Below, one piece after another: positions 25,572 to 34,429 of a stretch of DNA of 64,000 nucleotides. The notes beneath the pieces were generated by a model. That model saw nothing but the letters and a program-made list of their open reading frames with translations. It ran no database searches and was not told where the DNA came from. The translations under genes were made by a program, and so were the position numbers. Origin of the DNA: Nitrospinaceae bacterium UBA7883 (GTDB taxonomy: Bacteria; Nitrospinota_A; UBA7883); NCBI GenBank assembly GCA_002500605.1, contig DLRR01000019.1, positions 62,001-126,000 on the forward strand, written 5' to 3'. Each line of letters opens with the position of its first letter. Positions within the stretch are counted from its first letter, which is position 1.

Positions 25572-27260
25572 TTAGCTGTTTAATTGTTGGTCAGTTTTTG
25601 TGTTTTCCATTGTTTTTTGAATAACCTTTTCGGTGGTTTTAATATCAACTCGCTCAGCTAACCTTTGAAACTCTCCGATTTTGTGACCCTCCATTGCCAA
25701 GAGCTTATCAATGCTATCAATAGAATCCCCCCACATCAGAGGCTCAATCTTTAATATCTGCTCTACCTTTGCCGCGAACAAAGGAATAACTGGTTTAAGA
25801 TAAAGGGTGATTAGCCTGAATGCGTGAATTCCGGCCGTCAGTACTGCCCGCTGAGAATCAAGGTTGTTCTTAAGCTCCCAAGGTTTATGTTGATCAATAA
25901 ATGCATTAGCAATATCTGCCAGATGGCAAACTTTCTTCACCGCTAGCCCAAAGTCACAATTTGCGTAATTTTTTGAAATATTGTCAGACTCATCTATGAA
26001 TTGCTGGCAAAACTTAACCATTTCTTTGTTACCTGAAAACCCTAAACTATTATTTAAAGCTTTATTTTTGTTAAACATAGAAATTGTACGAGAACCTAAA
26101 TTTGCGATTTTGTTCACCATTTCTGCGTTGACCCTATTTGCAAAGTCTTGAAAACTTAGATCAAGATCGCCCACACTGTTTTTCAATTTACTTGCATAAT
26201 AGTAGCGTAGATATTCAGGGTCTAGATAGTCGAGGTAGGTGCGGGCATTTATAAAAGTGCCTTTGGTCTTAGACATTTTTTCGCCATTTACTGTAAGAAA
26301 TCCGTGTACGTGGATCTTATTAGGCATCTTAAACCCTGCTGCTTTTAGCATTGGAATCCAAAAAAGTGTATGAAAATATACAATATCTTTTCCGATGAAA
26401 TGATGAATTTCGGTGTCGCCATTTCGCCAAAGCTCTTCAAAATCCGCGTTAGTACGTTTTGCCCAGTTTTGTGTGGATGAGATGTACCCTATGGGGGCAT
26501 CTAGCCAAACGTAGAAGTATTTATTCACTTCATCAGGAATCTGAAATCCGAAATACGGGCCATCTCTTGAGATATCCCAATCTTTTAAACCTTCTTTTAG
26601 CCAAGTGGTCAAAAAGTTTTTAACTTCATTTTGTAACGCGCCACTTTCCATAAACTTATCAAGCGTATCTTGAAAGTGCCCCACTTGGAAAAATAGATGA
26701 ATTGATTTTTTTCTAATAGGAGGCGTTTGGCAAATCGCACATTTTGGATCTTTAAGGTCAGTTGGATCATAGTGCGTGCCACATGATTCACATACGTCAC
26801 CATACTGATCTTCTGCTCCACATTTGGGGCATGTGCCTTTAATAAATCGGTCCGGTAAAAACATGTTGTCTTTTTCACAAAAAGTTTGATCAATTTCACG
26901 TCGGTCTATGTGATTAGATTCACGTAACTTTGTATAAATTTCCTCTGCCAATATTCTATTTTCTTCTGAGTTTGTAGAATGGTAGTTGTCAAACTCTATT
27001 AAAAAGTCAGAAAAGTCTTCTTGGTGCTCTTTGTGATAGCGTTCTATAATATCCTCAGGTTTCACTCCCTCTTTTTTTGCCCGTATCATTATGGGGGCAC
27101 CATGAGTATCATCAGCACAGAAATATCGGCAATCACGTCTGTTCATTTTTTGAAAGCGAACAAATATATCTGCTTGAATATATTCGACTAGATGGCCTAT
27201 ATGTATCGAGCCATTTGCATATGGCAGGGCAGCTGTTATCACCATTTTTTTACTGACCAT
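25572..27260 (-). CDS. metG: Methionyl-tRNA synthetase
   Basis: 562 residues, class I synthetase. 'ITAALPYANGSIHIGHL' carries the HIGH motif, 'KMSKT' follows in 'NGEKMSKTKGTFI', and 'FCADDTHGAPI' is the typical second motif. The zinc knuckle insert contains several cysteines ('CPKCGAEDQYGDVCESCG' and 'CAIC'). The C-terminal tRNA-binding/dimerisation domain present in many MetRS is absent, so the enzyme is probably monomeric. AAGG five bases before ATG 27260 supports the start. Confidence 0.97.
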   Translation of the reverse strand: MVSKKMVITAALPYANGSIHIGHLVEYIQADIFVRFQKMNRRDCRYFCADDTHGAPIMIRAKKEGVKPEDIIERYHKEHQEDFSDFLIEFDNYHSTNSEENRILAEEIYTKLRESNHIDRREIDQTFCEKDNMFLPDRFIKGTCPKCGAEDQYGDVCESCGTHYDPTDLKDPKCAICQTPPIRKKSIHLFFQVGHFQDTLDKFMESGALQNEVKNFLTTWLKEGLKDWDISRDGPYFGFQIPDEVNKYFYVWLDAPIGYISSTQNWAKRTNADFEELWRNGDTEIHHFIGKDIVYFHTLFWIPMLKAAGFKMPNKIHVHGFLTVNGEKMSKTKGTFINARTYLDYLDPEYLRYYYASKLKNSVGDLDLSFQDFANRVNAEMVNKIANLGSRTISMFNKNKALNNSLGFSGNKEMVKFCQQFIDESDNISKNYANCDFGLAVKKVCHLADIANAFIDQHKPWELKNNLDSQRAVLTAGIHAFRLITLYLKPVIPLFAAKVEQILKIEPLMWGDSIDSIDKLLAMEGHKIGEFQRLAERVDIKTTEKVIQKTMENTKTDQQLNS

Positions 27261-27280
27261 CTAAACCTTAAGCCCCCAGT

Positions 27281-27310
27281 ATTATATTTTGGACATGCGT
27301 GGTTTGTTAG
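27281..27310 (-). promoter_or_regulatory. Candidate promoter of metG
   Basis: On the minus strand CTAACA (4 of 6) and a perfect TATAAT (27281-27286) are separated by 18 bases; transcription would begin about 14 bases before the ATG, leaving room for AAGG. Upstream in the same gap an imperfect hairpin (27381-27409) follows folE. Confidence 0.45.
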
Positions 27311-27429
27311 TTGCTATTAACAAAACAGCTTGGGCATTTTAACACATGAACTCTGGTCAATGGTTTAATCGGTTTGAACGGTGTCAGCAAACATTGCGGG
27401 TGCTGATACGAGTTCTTTGTTTTCTGGGT

Positions 27430-27972
27430 TTACTTACCTATCAAAGATAGGAACTCTTGTCTGGTTCTAGGATCCAGCTTGAACCCACCCACCATGGCTG
27501 ATGTGATAGTAGTGGCGTTTTGTTTTTCCACACCACGCATTGCCATGCAAAGATGTAATGCTTCAATTACAACTGCCACTCCCTTTGGTTGGATGAGTTC
27601 TTGAATGGTATTGGCTATTTGGTTTGTAAGCCTCTCTTGCACTTGCAACCGCCGTGCAAAAACTTCTAAGAGCCTTGGAATTTTAGATAGGCCAATAACT
27701 TTTCCGTCCGGAATATAGGCTATGTGCGCTTTGCCATAAAAGGGCAGCATGTGATGTTCACATAGTGAAAATAGGTCGATGTCTCTAATTATGACCATAT
27801 CGCTGCTTTCCTCCGTGTATACGGCACCATTGATTATTTTTTTTGGGTCCATATGGTACCCACTTGTCAAAAACGTCAGCGATCTTTCCATTCTCTCTGG
27901 CGTCTTAATCAGTCCTTCACGGTCTGGGTTTTCACCAATTGTTTCGATAAGGTGACGAATCGCACCTTTCAT
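27430..27972 (-). CDS. folE: GTP cyclohydrolase I, FolE type
   Basis: 180 residues. Converts GTP to dihydroneopterin triphosphate, the first step to folate and other pterins. 'FSLCEHHMLPFYGKAHIAYIP' holds the zinc-binding Cys and catalytic His; 'RLQVQERLTNQIA' and 'CMAMRGV' contain the later conserved Arg/Gln and zinc Cys. 'REGLIKTPERMERSL' is the family's N-terminal signature. Stand-alone gene followed by metG. Confidence 0.97.
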   Translation of the reverse strand: MKGAIRHLIETIGENPDREGLIKTPERMERSLTFLTSGYHMDPKKIINGAVYTEESSDMVIIRDIDLFSLCEHHMLPFYGKAHIAYIPDGKVIGLSKIPRLLEVFARRLQVQERLTNQIANTIQELIQPKGVAVVIEALHLCMAMRGVEKQNATTITSAMVGGFKLDPRTRQEFLSLIGK

Positions 27973-28175
27973 GATAGATCTTCCTGATTTGTTGTAGTTT
28001 TAATTGAATTATAAAATACTATTGCACAAACACTCTAACACGGTTGGGACATCATTGTGCCATATTGCAGGAAAAATACCCCATTGAGTTTAGCGCACTT
28101 TTTTGTGGAAAAGGAGAAGGAAGATCAGGTGTGGATGGAAGAGAGGGAACAAAGAAAAAGTAAGTCCTAAAAATT

Positions 28176-28457
28176 TCAGCTTTCCCCATTTACAGCTTGT
28201 TTAAAATGTTTGCCGGCTTTAAATCTTACCACGTTGCGAGCCGAAATCTCTGCTTCTTCACCCGTCTTTGGGTTTCTGCCAATCCTAAGATTTTTTGCCC
28301 TAGTTTGAAAAGAGCCAAACCTGCGAAGAATCACCGGCTGATCCTTGGCCAAGGCGCCCTTTATGAGTGTGATTATTGTTTCTACCGCAATGTCTGCATC
28401 TTGCTTGGGAAGACCAGTGTGCTCGAGAACCCTATTTACGATGTCAATCTTAGTCAT
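28176..28457 (-). CDS. HU/IHF-family nucleoid protein
   Basis: 93 residues. 'LRRFGSFQTRAKNLRIGRNPKTGEEAEISARNVVRFKAGKHFK' contains the conserved GSF turn, the Asn-Pro at the tip of the DNA-binding arm (GRNPKTGE) and the terminal 'F.AGK.K'. The shape is closer to the IHF-alpha side of the family, but HU and IHF cannot be separated safely here. It bends DNA and compacts the nucleoid. It lies between folE and cutA, with 203 and 89 bases of non-coding sequence either side. Confidence 0.92.
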   Translation of the reverse strand: MTKIDIVNRVLEHTGLPKQDADIAVETIITLIKGALAKDQPVILRRFGSFQTRAKNLRIGRNPKTGEEAEISARNVVRFKAGKHFKQAVNGES

Positions 28458-28546
28458 ATCACGATCCGGTAAAATTAAGTTTGTAGGATTTGATTACATT
28501 TATCCAAAACAAATCAGCCAGAGACTATCATTTTATCTAATTTTGG

Positions 28547-28873
28547 TCAATTTTTAATGCTTTGGTCAATCCATTGTAAGTACTTTGTTGATCCTTGTGT
28601 TATTTCAAGTGAGATTATTTCAACCGTATCGTAAGAGTGGATAGCCTCGACTTTTTCGTTAACGTGATCAAACATATCTCGAGTTGTTTTTATCAGCATC
28701 AAGCTTTCATTTTCATGATGAACTTTTCCTTCCCATGAATAAATCGAACTTATTGTTGGAACAATATTTACGCATGCTGCCAGACGCTCTTCAATGAGTA
28801 ATTTTGCGATAATTTCGGCCTCTTTTTTATTTGATGCTGTAACCAAAATGACAATTTTATTAGTATTACCCAT
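28547..28873 (-). CDS. cutA: CutA-family divalent ion tolerance protein
   Basis: 108 residues. 'VTASNKKEAEIIAKLLIEERLAACVNIVP' and 'IYSWEGKVHHENESLMLIKT' are the CutA1 signatures; the trimer resembles P-II proteins in fold. Linked in enterobacteria to copper tolerance, but the molecular role is unsettled. ATG 28873 is preferred over an in-frame TTG six codons upstream because GGAG lies eight bases before it. It follows rimO by 22 bases. Confidence 0.92.
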   Translation of the reverse strand: MGNTNKIVILVTASNKKEAEIIAKLLIEERLAACVNIVPTISSIYSWEGKVHHENESLMLIKTTRDMFDHVNEKVEAIHSYDTVEIISLEITQGSTKYLQWIDQSIKN

Positions 28874-28895
28874 TAAGAAATCTCCATACAAAAAG

Positions 28896-30191
28896 TTATA
28901 ATGCTTGAGCTATAAGATCATAACTAGTTGAATTTACAACCTTAACATCTATAATGGACCCAGAGGGTTGATCCACCCCGTCCAATATTACTACACCGTC
29001 AATGTATGGCACTTGTCCTTTTGATCTCCCATAAATAACTACATTTTCTTCGTCGAAACCTTCTACAATCACAGATATTATTTTTCCCACATTACAGGAA
29101 AGTTTTTTTCGTGAGATTTCTTTTTGTAGTTCCATGACATTTGCACGCCTTTCTTTAGCCAAAGCCTTGTCTACTCGCTTAGGTAGATTGTACGCCTTAC
29201 TCCCTTCCTCGGGTGAATATTCAAAAACGCCAAGGTTGTCGAACTCAAGTTCCTCGACCAATGAAATTAAATCATCAAAATCGCGATTCGTTTCACCTGG
29301 AAATCCAACCATTACGGAAGTTCGAATTGTTGCGTCTGGGCAAGCAGACCTTATTTTTGTAATGAGTCTACGTATGTCATCGCGTCGCTCTGGCCTGCCC
29401 ATAGATTGCAATATACTGTTCGAGCCGTGCTGAATTGGTATATCAAAGTAAGGTAAAACCTTGCTACCCTTTGCCATGACGCTTATTAAGGCATCAGTTA
29501 CTAGTGCTGGGTACATATAAAGTGCCCTAATCCAGTCAATTTCCTCAAGGGCTGACAGTTTTTCCAAAAGCTTTGCAAGGCCGTCTTTCATATGAAGGTC
29601 TGCTCCAAAAATAGTACTATCCTGAGCAACAAGGATAAGTTCCTTTACGCCAAGCGCTGAAAGGCTTTTGGCTTCGGCAATTACAGACTGTTGGTTACGG
29701 CTTTTATACGGTCCTCTGATTTTTGGGATTATACAAAATGAACAGGTGTTTGAGCAGCCCTCAGAAATTTTCAGGTAAGACCAGCCTTTCGATGAAGAAG
29801 ATATTCTCAGGGGGACTTTCGAGTTATAGTTTATTTCTATATTACTCGTTAACTCACTAATGATTTTGTTAAGCTCATCTACTCCATAGATATGATCAAT
29901 CTCAGGAATCTGTTTGAAAAGATCTTCTTTATATCTCTCTGATAGACATCCCATTACTACCAATTTTATTGTTCGACTTTTCTTTTTGAGTTCTGCTAGT
30001 TCTATTATGGTATTTATCGACTCTTCTTTCGCGTCGTTAATAAAACCACACGTGTTGATGATCACAATGTCGGCTAGTTCCGCCTCGGATGTCATTAGGA
30101 GTCCTCTTGCGGCAAAAGCCTCTAAAGTTTTTTCAGAGTCGACGCTGTTCTTAGGGCAACCAAGGGAGCGCATATAAATCTTCGCTGTCAT
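28896..30191 (-). CDS. rimO: Ribosomal protein S12 methylthiotransferase
   Basis: 431 residues. Radical-SAM enzyme that adds a methylthio group to an Asp of ribosomal protein S12. N-terminal UPF0004 domain with three cluster cysteines ('SLGCPKNSVDSE', 'NTCGF', 'GCLSERY'), radical-SAM motif 'CSNTCSFCIIPKIRG', and a C-terminal TRAM domain. 'SLGCPKN.VD' distinguishes RimO from MiaB. A candidate small gene lies 19 bases upstream. Confidence 0.96.
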   Translation of the reverse strand: MTAKIYMRSLGCPKNSVDSEKTLEAFAARGLLMTSEAELADIVIINTCGFINDAKEESINTIIELAELKKKSRTIKLVVMGCLSERYKEDLFKQIPEIDHIYGVDELNKIISELTSNIEINYNSKVPLRISSSSKGWSYLKISEGCSNTCSFCIIPKIRGPYKSRNQQSVIAEAKSLSALGVKELILVAQDSTIFGADLHMKDGLAKLLEKLSALEEIDWIRALYMYPALVTDALISVMAKGSKVLPYFDIPIQHGSNSILQSMGRPERRDDIRRLITKIRSACPDATIRTSVMVGFPGETNRDFDDLISLVEELEFDNLGVFEYSPEEGSKAYNLPKRVDKALAKERRANVMELQKEISRKKLSCNVGKIISVIVEGFDEENVVIYGRSKGQVPYIDGVVILDGVDQPSGSIIDVKVVNSTSYDLIAQAL

Positions 30192-30210
30192 GATAAGTTA
30201 TAAGGTGAAG

Positions 30211-30360
30211 CTAGATGTCTTTAGTTGTTATGCTATACAATACACAATCACTTTTACTCCCCCCAAACCGGTAAATTTTTGCCTGGTTTTCAAGCTGTCT
30301 TATTTGCTCCCGAGTATACCCCATTTTTTTTCTACTTTTGCTGGCGTTATGGAGGTTCAT
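30211..30360 (-). CDS. Candidate 49-residue small protein upstream of rimO
   Basis: An ATG-initiated frame with an in-frame stop codon directly before the start and GGA five bases upstream. The product begins MNLHNASKSRKKMGYT, contains 'REQIRQLENQAKIYRF' with amphipathic helical spacing, and has one Cys near the end. The composition (Lys/Arg/Gln/Glu in the first half) looks more like a real protein than random AT-rich sequence. It ends 19 bases before rimO in the same direction. I do not recognise a family. The remainder of the 325-base gap (30361-30516) holds nothing I can name. Confidence 0.35.
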   Translation of the reverse strand: MNLHNASKSRKKMGYTREQIRQLENQAKIYRFGGSKSDCVLYSITTKDI

Positions 30361-30516
30361 TTAATCCAAATCTTAACCTGATACAAGCTTTTCCTTATTC
30401 CGTAAGATCGCATAACAAGTCCTTGATTTCGTTATGTGATTGGAGTTAGAATTATACTGCTTTTGGCATTATAGGTTAACGCTGGTAAACAATAATAGCC
30501 GACAACCCTAAAAACT

Positions 30517-31101
30517 TTATGGCTTTGAGCTACTACTTGTTCTCAAAATCCACTCAACTGCTTCACCTATTCCGCTGGCTATGTAATTAGGGTACTCTAT
30601 CGTGCTTTGCTGGAGTTTGATAATTTCATTTTCACCAAAGCCAGTTCTTAGAAGTACGGATTTAGCCCCTGTTGCAGGTCCAAGTTCTATATCGCTTATT
30701 TTATCACCGACTACAAACGATTTGGAAAAGTCAATATCCAGTGCACTGGCTGCCCGCCAAAGCATGCCTGGTTTAGGTTTGCGACAGTCGCATTCTATCG
30801 TGTATTTCTCTATAACTCCATCTGGATGATGCGGGCAATGCTCTATCCAGTCTATCCTTGCACCGTGTTCAGCAACCCAACGCAGTAATACTTTGTGCAC
30901 TTCGACAACAAACTCTTCACTTATTAAACCCCTTGCCACCCCAGACTGATTGGTAATTATTATAGTTAAAAAGCCAGCAGCATTTAGTTTTTTAATTGAG
31001 TTAAGGCTTTGAGGGTACAACCTAAACTGTGAGATGTTTCTTATGTGGTCATCCTCTACGTTTAAGCACCCATCACGGTCTAAAAAAACAGCTTTGTTCA
31101 T
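30517..31101 (-). CDS. gmhB: D-glycero-D-manno-heptose 1,7-bisphosphate 7-phosphatase
   Basis: 194 residues, HAD superfamily. 'AVFLDRDGCLN' gives the nucleophile and acid/base aspartates, 'ITNQSGVARG' the second motif, 'CPHHPDG..EKYTIECDCRKPKPGM' the GmhB zinc loop and conserved Lys, and 'VVGDKISDIELG' the metal-binding motif. Removes the C7 phosphate in ADP-heptose synthesis for the LPS core. Overlaps the PAP2 gene upstream by four bases (ATGA). Confidence 0.93.
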   Translation of the reverse strand: MNKAVFLDRDGCLNVEDDHIRNISQFRLYPQSLNSIKKLNAAGFLTIIITNQSGVARGLISEEFVVEVHKVLLRWVAEHGARIDWIEHCPHHPDGVIEKYTIECDCRKPKPGMLWRAASALDIDFSKSFVVGDKISDIELGPATGAKSVLLRTGFGENEIIKLQQSTIEYPNYIASGIGEAVEWILRTSSSSKP

Positions 31102-31640
31102 CTACCCAAATTTGTCTTTGATTTGTTTAGCATGTACGTTTTACAAGCCATAGCCATTATCCATCCGAAACTAAAACCAAGCACCCCTCCAGCTATCACG
31201 TCTGATGGATAGTGAACTCCCACAGCCACTCGGGAAATAGAAACAAGAATACCAATGGTTAGCAGCATAAGGAATAGTGGCCGGTACAACCAGCCCAAAA
31301 ACCCTGCCATTGCCATAGAGTTTACAGAGTGATTTGATGGAAATGAAAATGAATTTGTGCACCCAATAACCACTCGAATTCCCTCAAGGGCATTACAAGG
31401 CCTAGGCCTTGCAAAATAAGGCTTAATTAAATAAAATGTCGCGGCATCTGCAACTAGTACAACAAGAACAGCCAATACCACTATTGTTGCACCACGCACC
31501 CTATCAAAATAAGTTAATCCACCTGCAAGGGCCGCCACTGGTCCCCACCAAGTTTCGGGTGTTGTTATCAGTACCCACAGCCAATCGCTTGCTGGACCAG
31601 CAATACCGGCATTTAAGGCTCTTAATAGTACCTCGTCCAT
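31098..31640 (-). CDS. PAP2-family membrane phosphatase
   Basis: 180 residues from the ATG. Five or six hydrophobic segments with the three PAP2 catalytic motifs: 'KPYFARPRP', 'PSNHS' and 'SRVAVGVHYPSDV'. Such enzymes remove phosphate from lipid substrates such as undecaprenyl pyrophosphate, phosphatidylglycerol phosphate or lipid A. Location between a heptosyltransferase and gmhB suggests a role in LPS or carrier-lipid turnover (inference). The frame runs upstream into the heptosyltransferase from a TTG, but ATG 31640, four bases after that gene's stop, is the likelier start. Confidence 0.9.
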   Translation of the reverse strand: MDEVLLRALNAGIAGPASDWLWVLITTPETWWGPVAALAGGLTYFDRVRGATIVVLAVLVVLVADAATFYLIKPYFARPRPCNALEGIRVVIGCTNSFSFPSNHSVNSMAMAGFLGWLYRPLFLMLLTIGILVSISRVAVGVHYPSDVIAGGVLGFSFGWIMAMACKTYMLNKSKTNLGR

Positions 31641-31644
31641 TGTT

Positions 31645-32700
31645 TTATATTTTGATAGATGTTGAGTTAACAAAAGAATCGCAGGCTTTTATTACGCTGT
31701 CGATACTTACTGTTTCCATGCAAACATGATTTTCAACGTGGCATTCTCTACTATAACAAGGAGAACAAATAATGTTGTTTCTTATCACCTTGTGACCATT
31801 CCCGTAGGGCCCAGTATTAAGTGGGTTAGTTGGCCCAAAAATTGAGACAGTAGGAACGCCTAGTGCCACAGCAAGATGTAATGGTCCTGAATCGCTGGTG
31901 ACAAGCCCAACAGATTTTTTCAATATTGCAGCTAGGTGGACAATCCCCCCCCTACCGGTAAGGTCTGTAACACAATTGCCAGCTATCGCATTTATTTGGC
32001 TGCCCATCTCTCTGTCTTCATGACCACCTATTGTTACTGTTAATAAACCTCGTTCGTCATAGAGTCGTCTTGACAACAAACCGAATTTCTTTAAAGGCCA
32101 TTTTTTTGACTCCCACCTAGTATTAGGATTAATTACCACAAAAGGGCTCTTTGGAATTACCGTTTCTGCCCAGATAGTTTCCGGTTTTGGAATAACAAGA
32201 TCAAATTCAATTTTACTACCTGTGTTTAAGCCAATAGCATTTAAAACAGACATATTCTTTTTTATGGCATGAGAATCTTTGTCCGCTACTGGAACTTTGA
32301 TGTTGTATATTATAGGCGCACCCTCTCTGGCAGATTTGAAACCGACTTTTGTTTTACTCCGAGATAGAAATGTAATAACTCCTGATCGAAATAAACCTTG
32401 AAGGTCTAATACAACACCATATCGTTGTTCTCTAATCTTTTTAACACATCTACTGATACTAGAAATTGTTTTAGGTTGCCACCATTTTGCCCATTGTTTG
32501 CGTTGAAATGGGAAGATCTTTCGCACATTGGGTGACATGCGAACTAGGTCTACATATTGATCAGCTACAACCCAATCTATCTCTATATCTGGAACTGAAC
32601 GTTTAAGGGCAGATACTACTGGGAAAGCATGCACCACGTCTCCAAAAGAGGATGGCTTAATAAGCAATGCCAACCTGGTTTTGTCTAGTGATTCAATCAT
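31645..32700 (-). CDS. Glycosyltransferase family 9 (LPS heptosyltransferase)
   Basis: 351 residues, GT-B fold. 'LLIKPSSFGDVVHAFPVVSAL' is the acceptor-side signature of WaaC/WaaF, 'VVINPNTRWESKKWPLKKF' the mid-region, and 'GLVTSDSGPLHLAVALGVPTVSIFGPTNP' the ADP-heptose-binding region. The first motif (KPSSFGDVVH) is closer to heptosyltransferase I (WaaC), which adds the first heptose to Kdo; I or II cannot be settled without comparison. Together with gmhB this shows a heptose-containing LPS core. Confidence 0.9.
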   Translation of the reverse strand: MIESLDKTRLALLIKPSSFGDVVHAFPVVSALKRSVPDIEIDWVVADQYVDLVRMSPNVRKIFPFQRKQWAKWWQPKTISSISRCVKKIREQRYGVVLDLQGLFRSGVITFLSRSKTKVGFKSAREGAPIIYNIKVPVADKDSHAIKKNMSVLNAIGLNTGSKIEFDLVIPKPETIWAETVIPKSPFVVINPNTRWESKKWPLKKFGLLSRRLYDERGLLTVTIGGHEDREMGSQINAIAGNCVTDLTGRGGIVHLAAILKKSVGLVTSDSGPLHLAVALGVPTVSIFGPTNPLNTGPYGNGHKVIRNNIICSPCYSRECHVENHVCMETVSIDSVIKACDSFVNSTSIKI

Positions 32701-32762
32701 AACTCATATTGCGATCAGATTAGATACGTTGCCTGAACACAACGTACTCAACTATAATGGTA

Positions 32763-32981
32763 TCATTTGAACAGTTTGAGCAATATGTTCAGTATTACTG
32801 TGATCATCACGCTGATTATGATCATCGTTGTGATAGGGAAGTGGAACAAAAAATTATCCCGTTTAATAGTTATGTCACCTGGTAAAGAACCAAAGCCAAT
32901 AACCTTTAATAAAGGCCACAAAAGTCCAGCCACAACAAGAATTAATCCAGCAATAATTAATACACGAGGCATTCTATTCAC
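32763..32981 (-). CDS. DUF2905 small membrane protein
   Basis: 72 residues, two transmembrane helices separated by 'GSLPGDITIKRDNFLFHFPI', the conserved loop of DUF2905 ('LPGDI.I...N..F.FP'). Function unknown. The start is GTG 32981 or ATG 32972. Located between argG and the heptosyltransferase, about 30 bases from argG, so probably co-transcribed. Confidence 0.85.
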   Translation of the reverse strand: MNRMPRVLIIAGLILVVAGLLWPLLKVIGFGSLPGDITIKRDNFLFHFPITTMIIISVMITVILNILLKLFK

Positions 32982-33006
32982 ATATGCAATTTAATATACT
33001 AAATAA

Positions 33007-34203
33007 TCACCCTTTTTTTGTTAGGGCTCGAATTTTAAGCCTTAGCGCATTAAGTTTTATAAATCCTGCAGCGTCAGTTTGGTCGTAAACGTCATCTTCT
33101 TCAAAAGTCGCATAACGTGGGTCGAATAGTGATTTTGACGCCTTTCTGCCTAACACTGTCACATTGCCTTTATATAGCCCTAGGCGCGCTGTTCCTGTAA
33201 CCGGTTTTTGGATTTCATCCATCATTACCTGCAATGCTTCACGCTCTGGGGAAAACCAGAATCCGTTGTACACAATTTTGGCGTATCTTGGAATTAAAGA
33301 CTCACGCAATTCTAACACCTCACGATCTAGAGTTAGCGATTCAACAGCTCTATGTGCCTTGTGCAGGATAGTTCCACCAGGTGTCTCGTATACACCTCTA
33401 GATTTCATTCCCACATATCGGTTTTCTACTAAATCCACCCTACCAATTCCGTTTTGACCAGCTAGCTTATTGAGATGTGCCAGTAACTTGGCAGGTGACA
33501 TTTTTTTGCCACCCACGGCTACAGGATTACCTTCTCTGTAATCTATAGTAATTATCTTTTCACGGTTAGGTGCAGCTTTTAGTGCTTTTGTGAGCACAAA
33601 CATCTCTTCTGGTGGACTAACCCAGGGGTCCTCTAGAACCCCGCCTTCATAAGAAGTATGGAGTAGATTTCTGTCAGTCGACCATGGCTCTTTTTTCGTT
33701 GAACCGACCGGGATTTTCCACTCCTTGGCATACGCTACCAATGCTTGCCGCGAATTAAAACTCCATTCGCGCCATGGTGCTATGCACTTAATTTTTGGAT
33801 TCAAGGCGCTGTAGCTTAGCTCGAACCGAACTTGATCGTTACCCTTTCCAGTGGAACCGTGGGACACAGCGTCTGCATTTTCCTTGCTGGCAACTTCTAA
33901 CTGTGCTTTCGATATTAGCGGTCGGGCGATGGCAGTGCCTAATAGGTACGATCCTTCATAAACTGCGTTGGCCCGAAGTAATGGAAATACATAACTACTG
34001 GTAAATTCTTCTCTAAGGTCTTTTATTATAAGCTTGGAGGCCCCAGCTATCTTAGCTTTTTTATTAAGCGGTTTTAGCTCAGCACCTTGCCCAAGGTTGG
34101 CTGCGAAGCAGACCACTTCACAGTTATATGTCTCCACTAACCAGCGCACAATAACTGAGGTGTCCAACCCACCTGAATATGCTAAAACAACTTTGTTAAC
34201 CAT
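33007..34203 (-). CDS. argG: Argininosuccinate synthase
   Basis: 398 residues from the ATG. Joins citrulline and aspartate in arginine synthesis. 'VVLAYSGGLDTSVIV' is the ATP PP-loop, 'AVSHGSTGKGNDQVRFE' and 'GVLEDPW' are further family motifs, and 'ENRYVGMKSRGVYETPGG' closes the substrate site. The frame is open seven codons further to a GTG, but 'MVNKVVLAYSGG' is the usual N-terminus. argH and other arginine genes are not in the window. Confidence 0.97.
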   Translation of the reverse strand: MVNKVVLAYSGGLDTSVIVRWLVETYNCEVVCFAANLGQGAELKPLNKKAKIAGASKLIIKDLREEFTSSYVFPLLRANAVYEGSYLLGTAIARPLISKAQLEVASKENADAVSHGSTGKGNDQVRFELSYSALNPKIKCIAPWREWSFNSRQALVAYAKEWKIPVGSTKKEPWSTDRNLLHTSYEGGVLEDPWVSPPEEMFVLTKALKAAPNREKIITIDYREGNPVAVGGKKMSPAKLLAHLNKLAGQNGIGRVDLVENRYVGMKSRGVYETPGGTILHKAHRAVESLTLDREVLELRESLIPRYAKIVYNGFWFSPEREALQVMMDEIQKPVTGTARLGLYKGNVTVLGRKASKSLFDPRYATFEEDDVYDQTDAAGFIKLNALRLKIRALTKKG

Positions 34204-34429
34204 GGCCCCACTGAAGCCTTTCACAAACAGATTTTGTTAATATGCTTACTATCAATATATGCAAAAATGATTAAAACCTATAAGTTTTTTTATGCACAAG
34301 TTTAACAGATATCCACACTTCTTTTTAACGAAGTTACATATCCTACCTATTAAACTGGCTTAACAATAATGTTACTGATCTATCTTGTTCATCTATTACT
34401 GAGCACATAGCAATGATACACTTGTGATA

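Noticed and set aside
30190..30449. Plus-strand frames of 63 and 74 residues opposite the rimO leader
   Set aside because: They are antisense to the candidate small gene, lack ribosome sites and show no domain.
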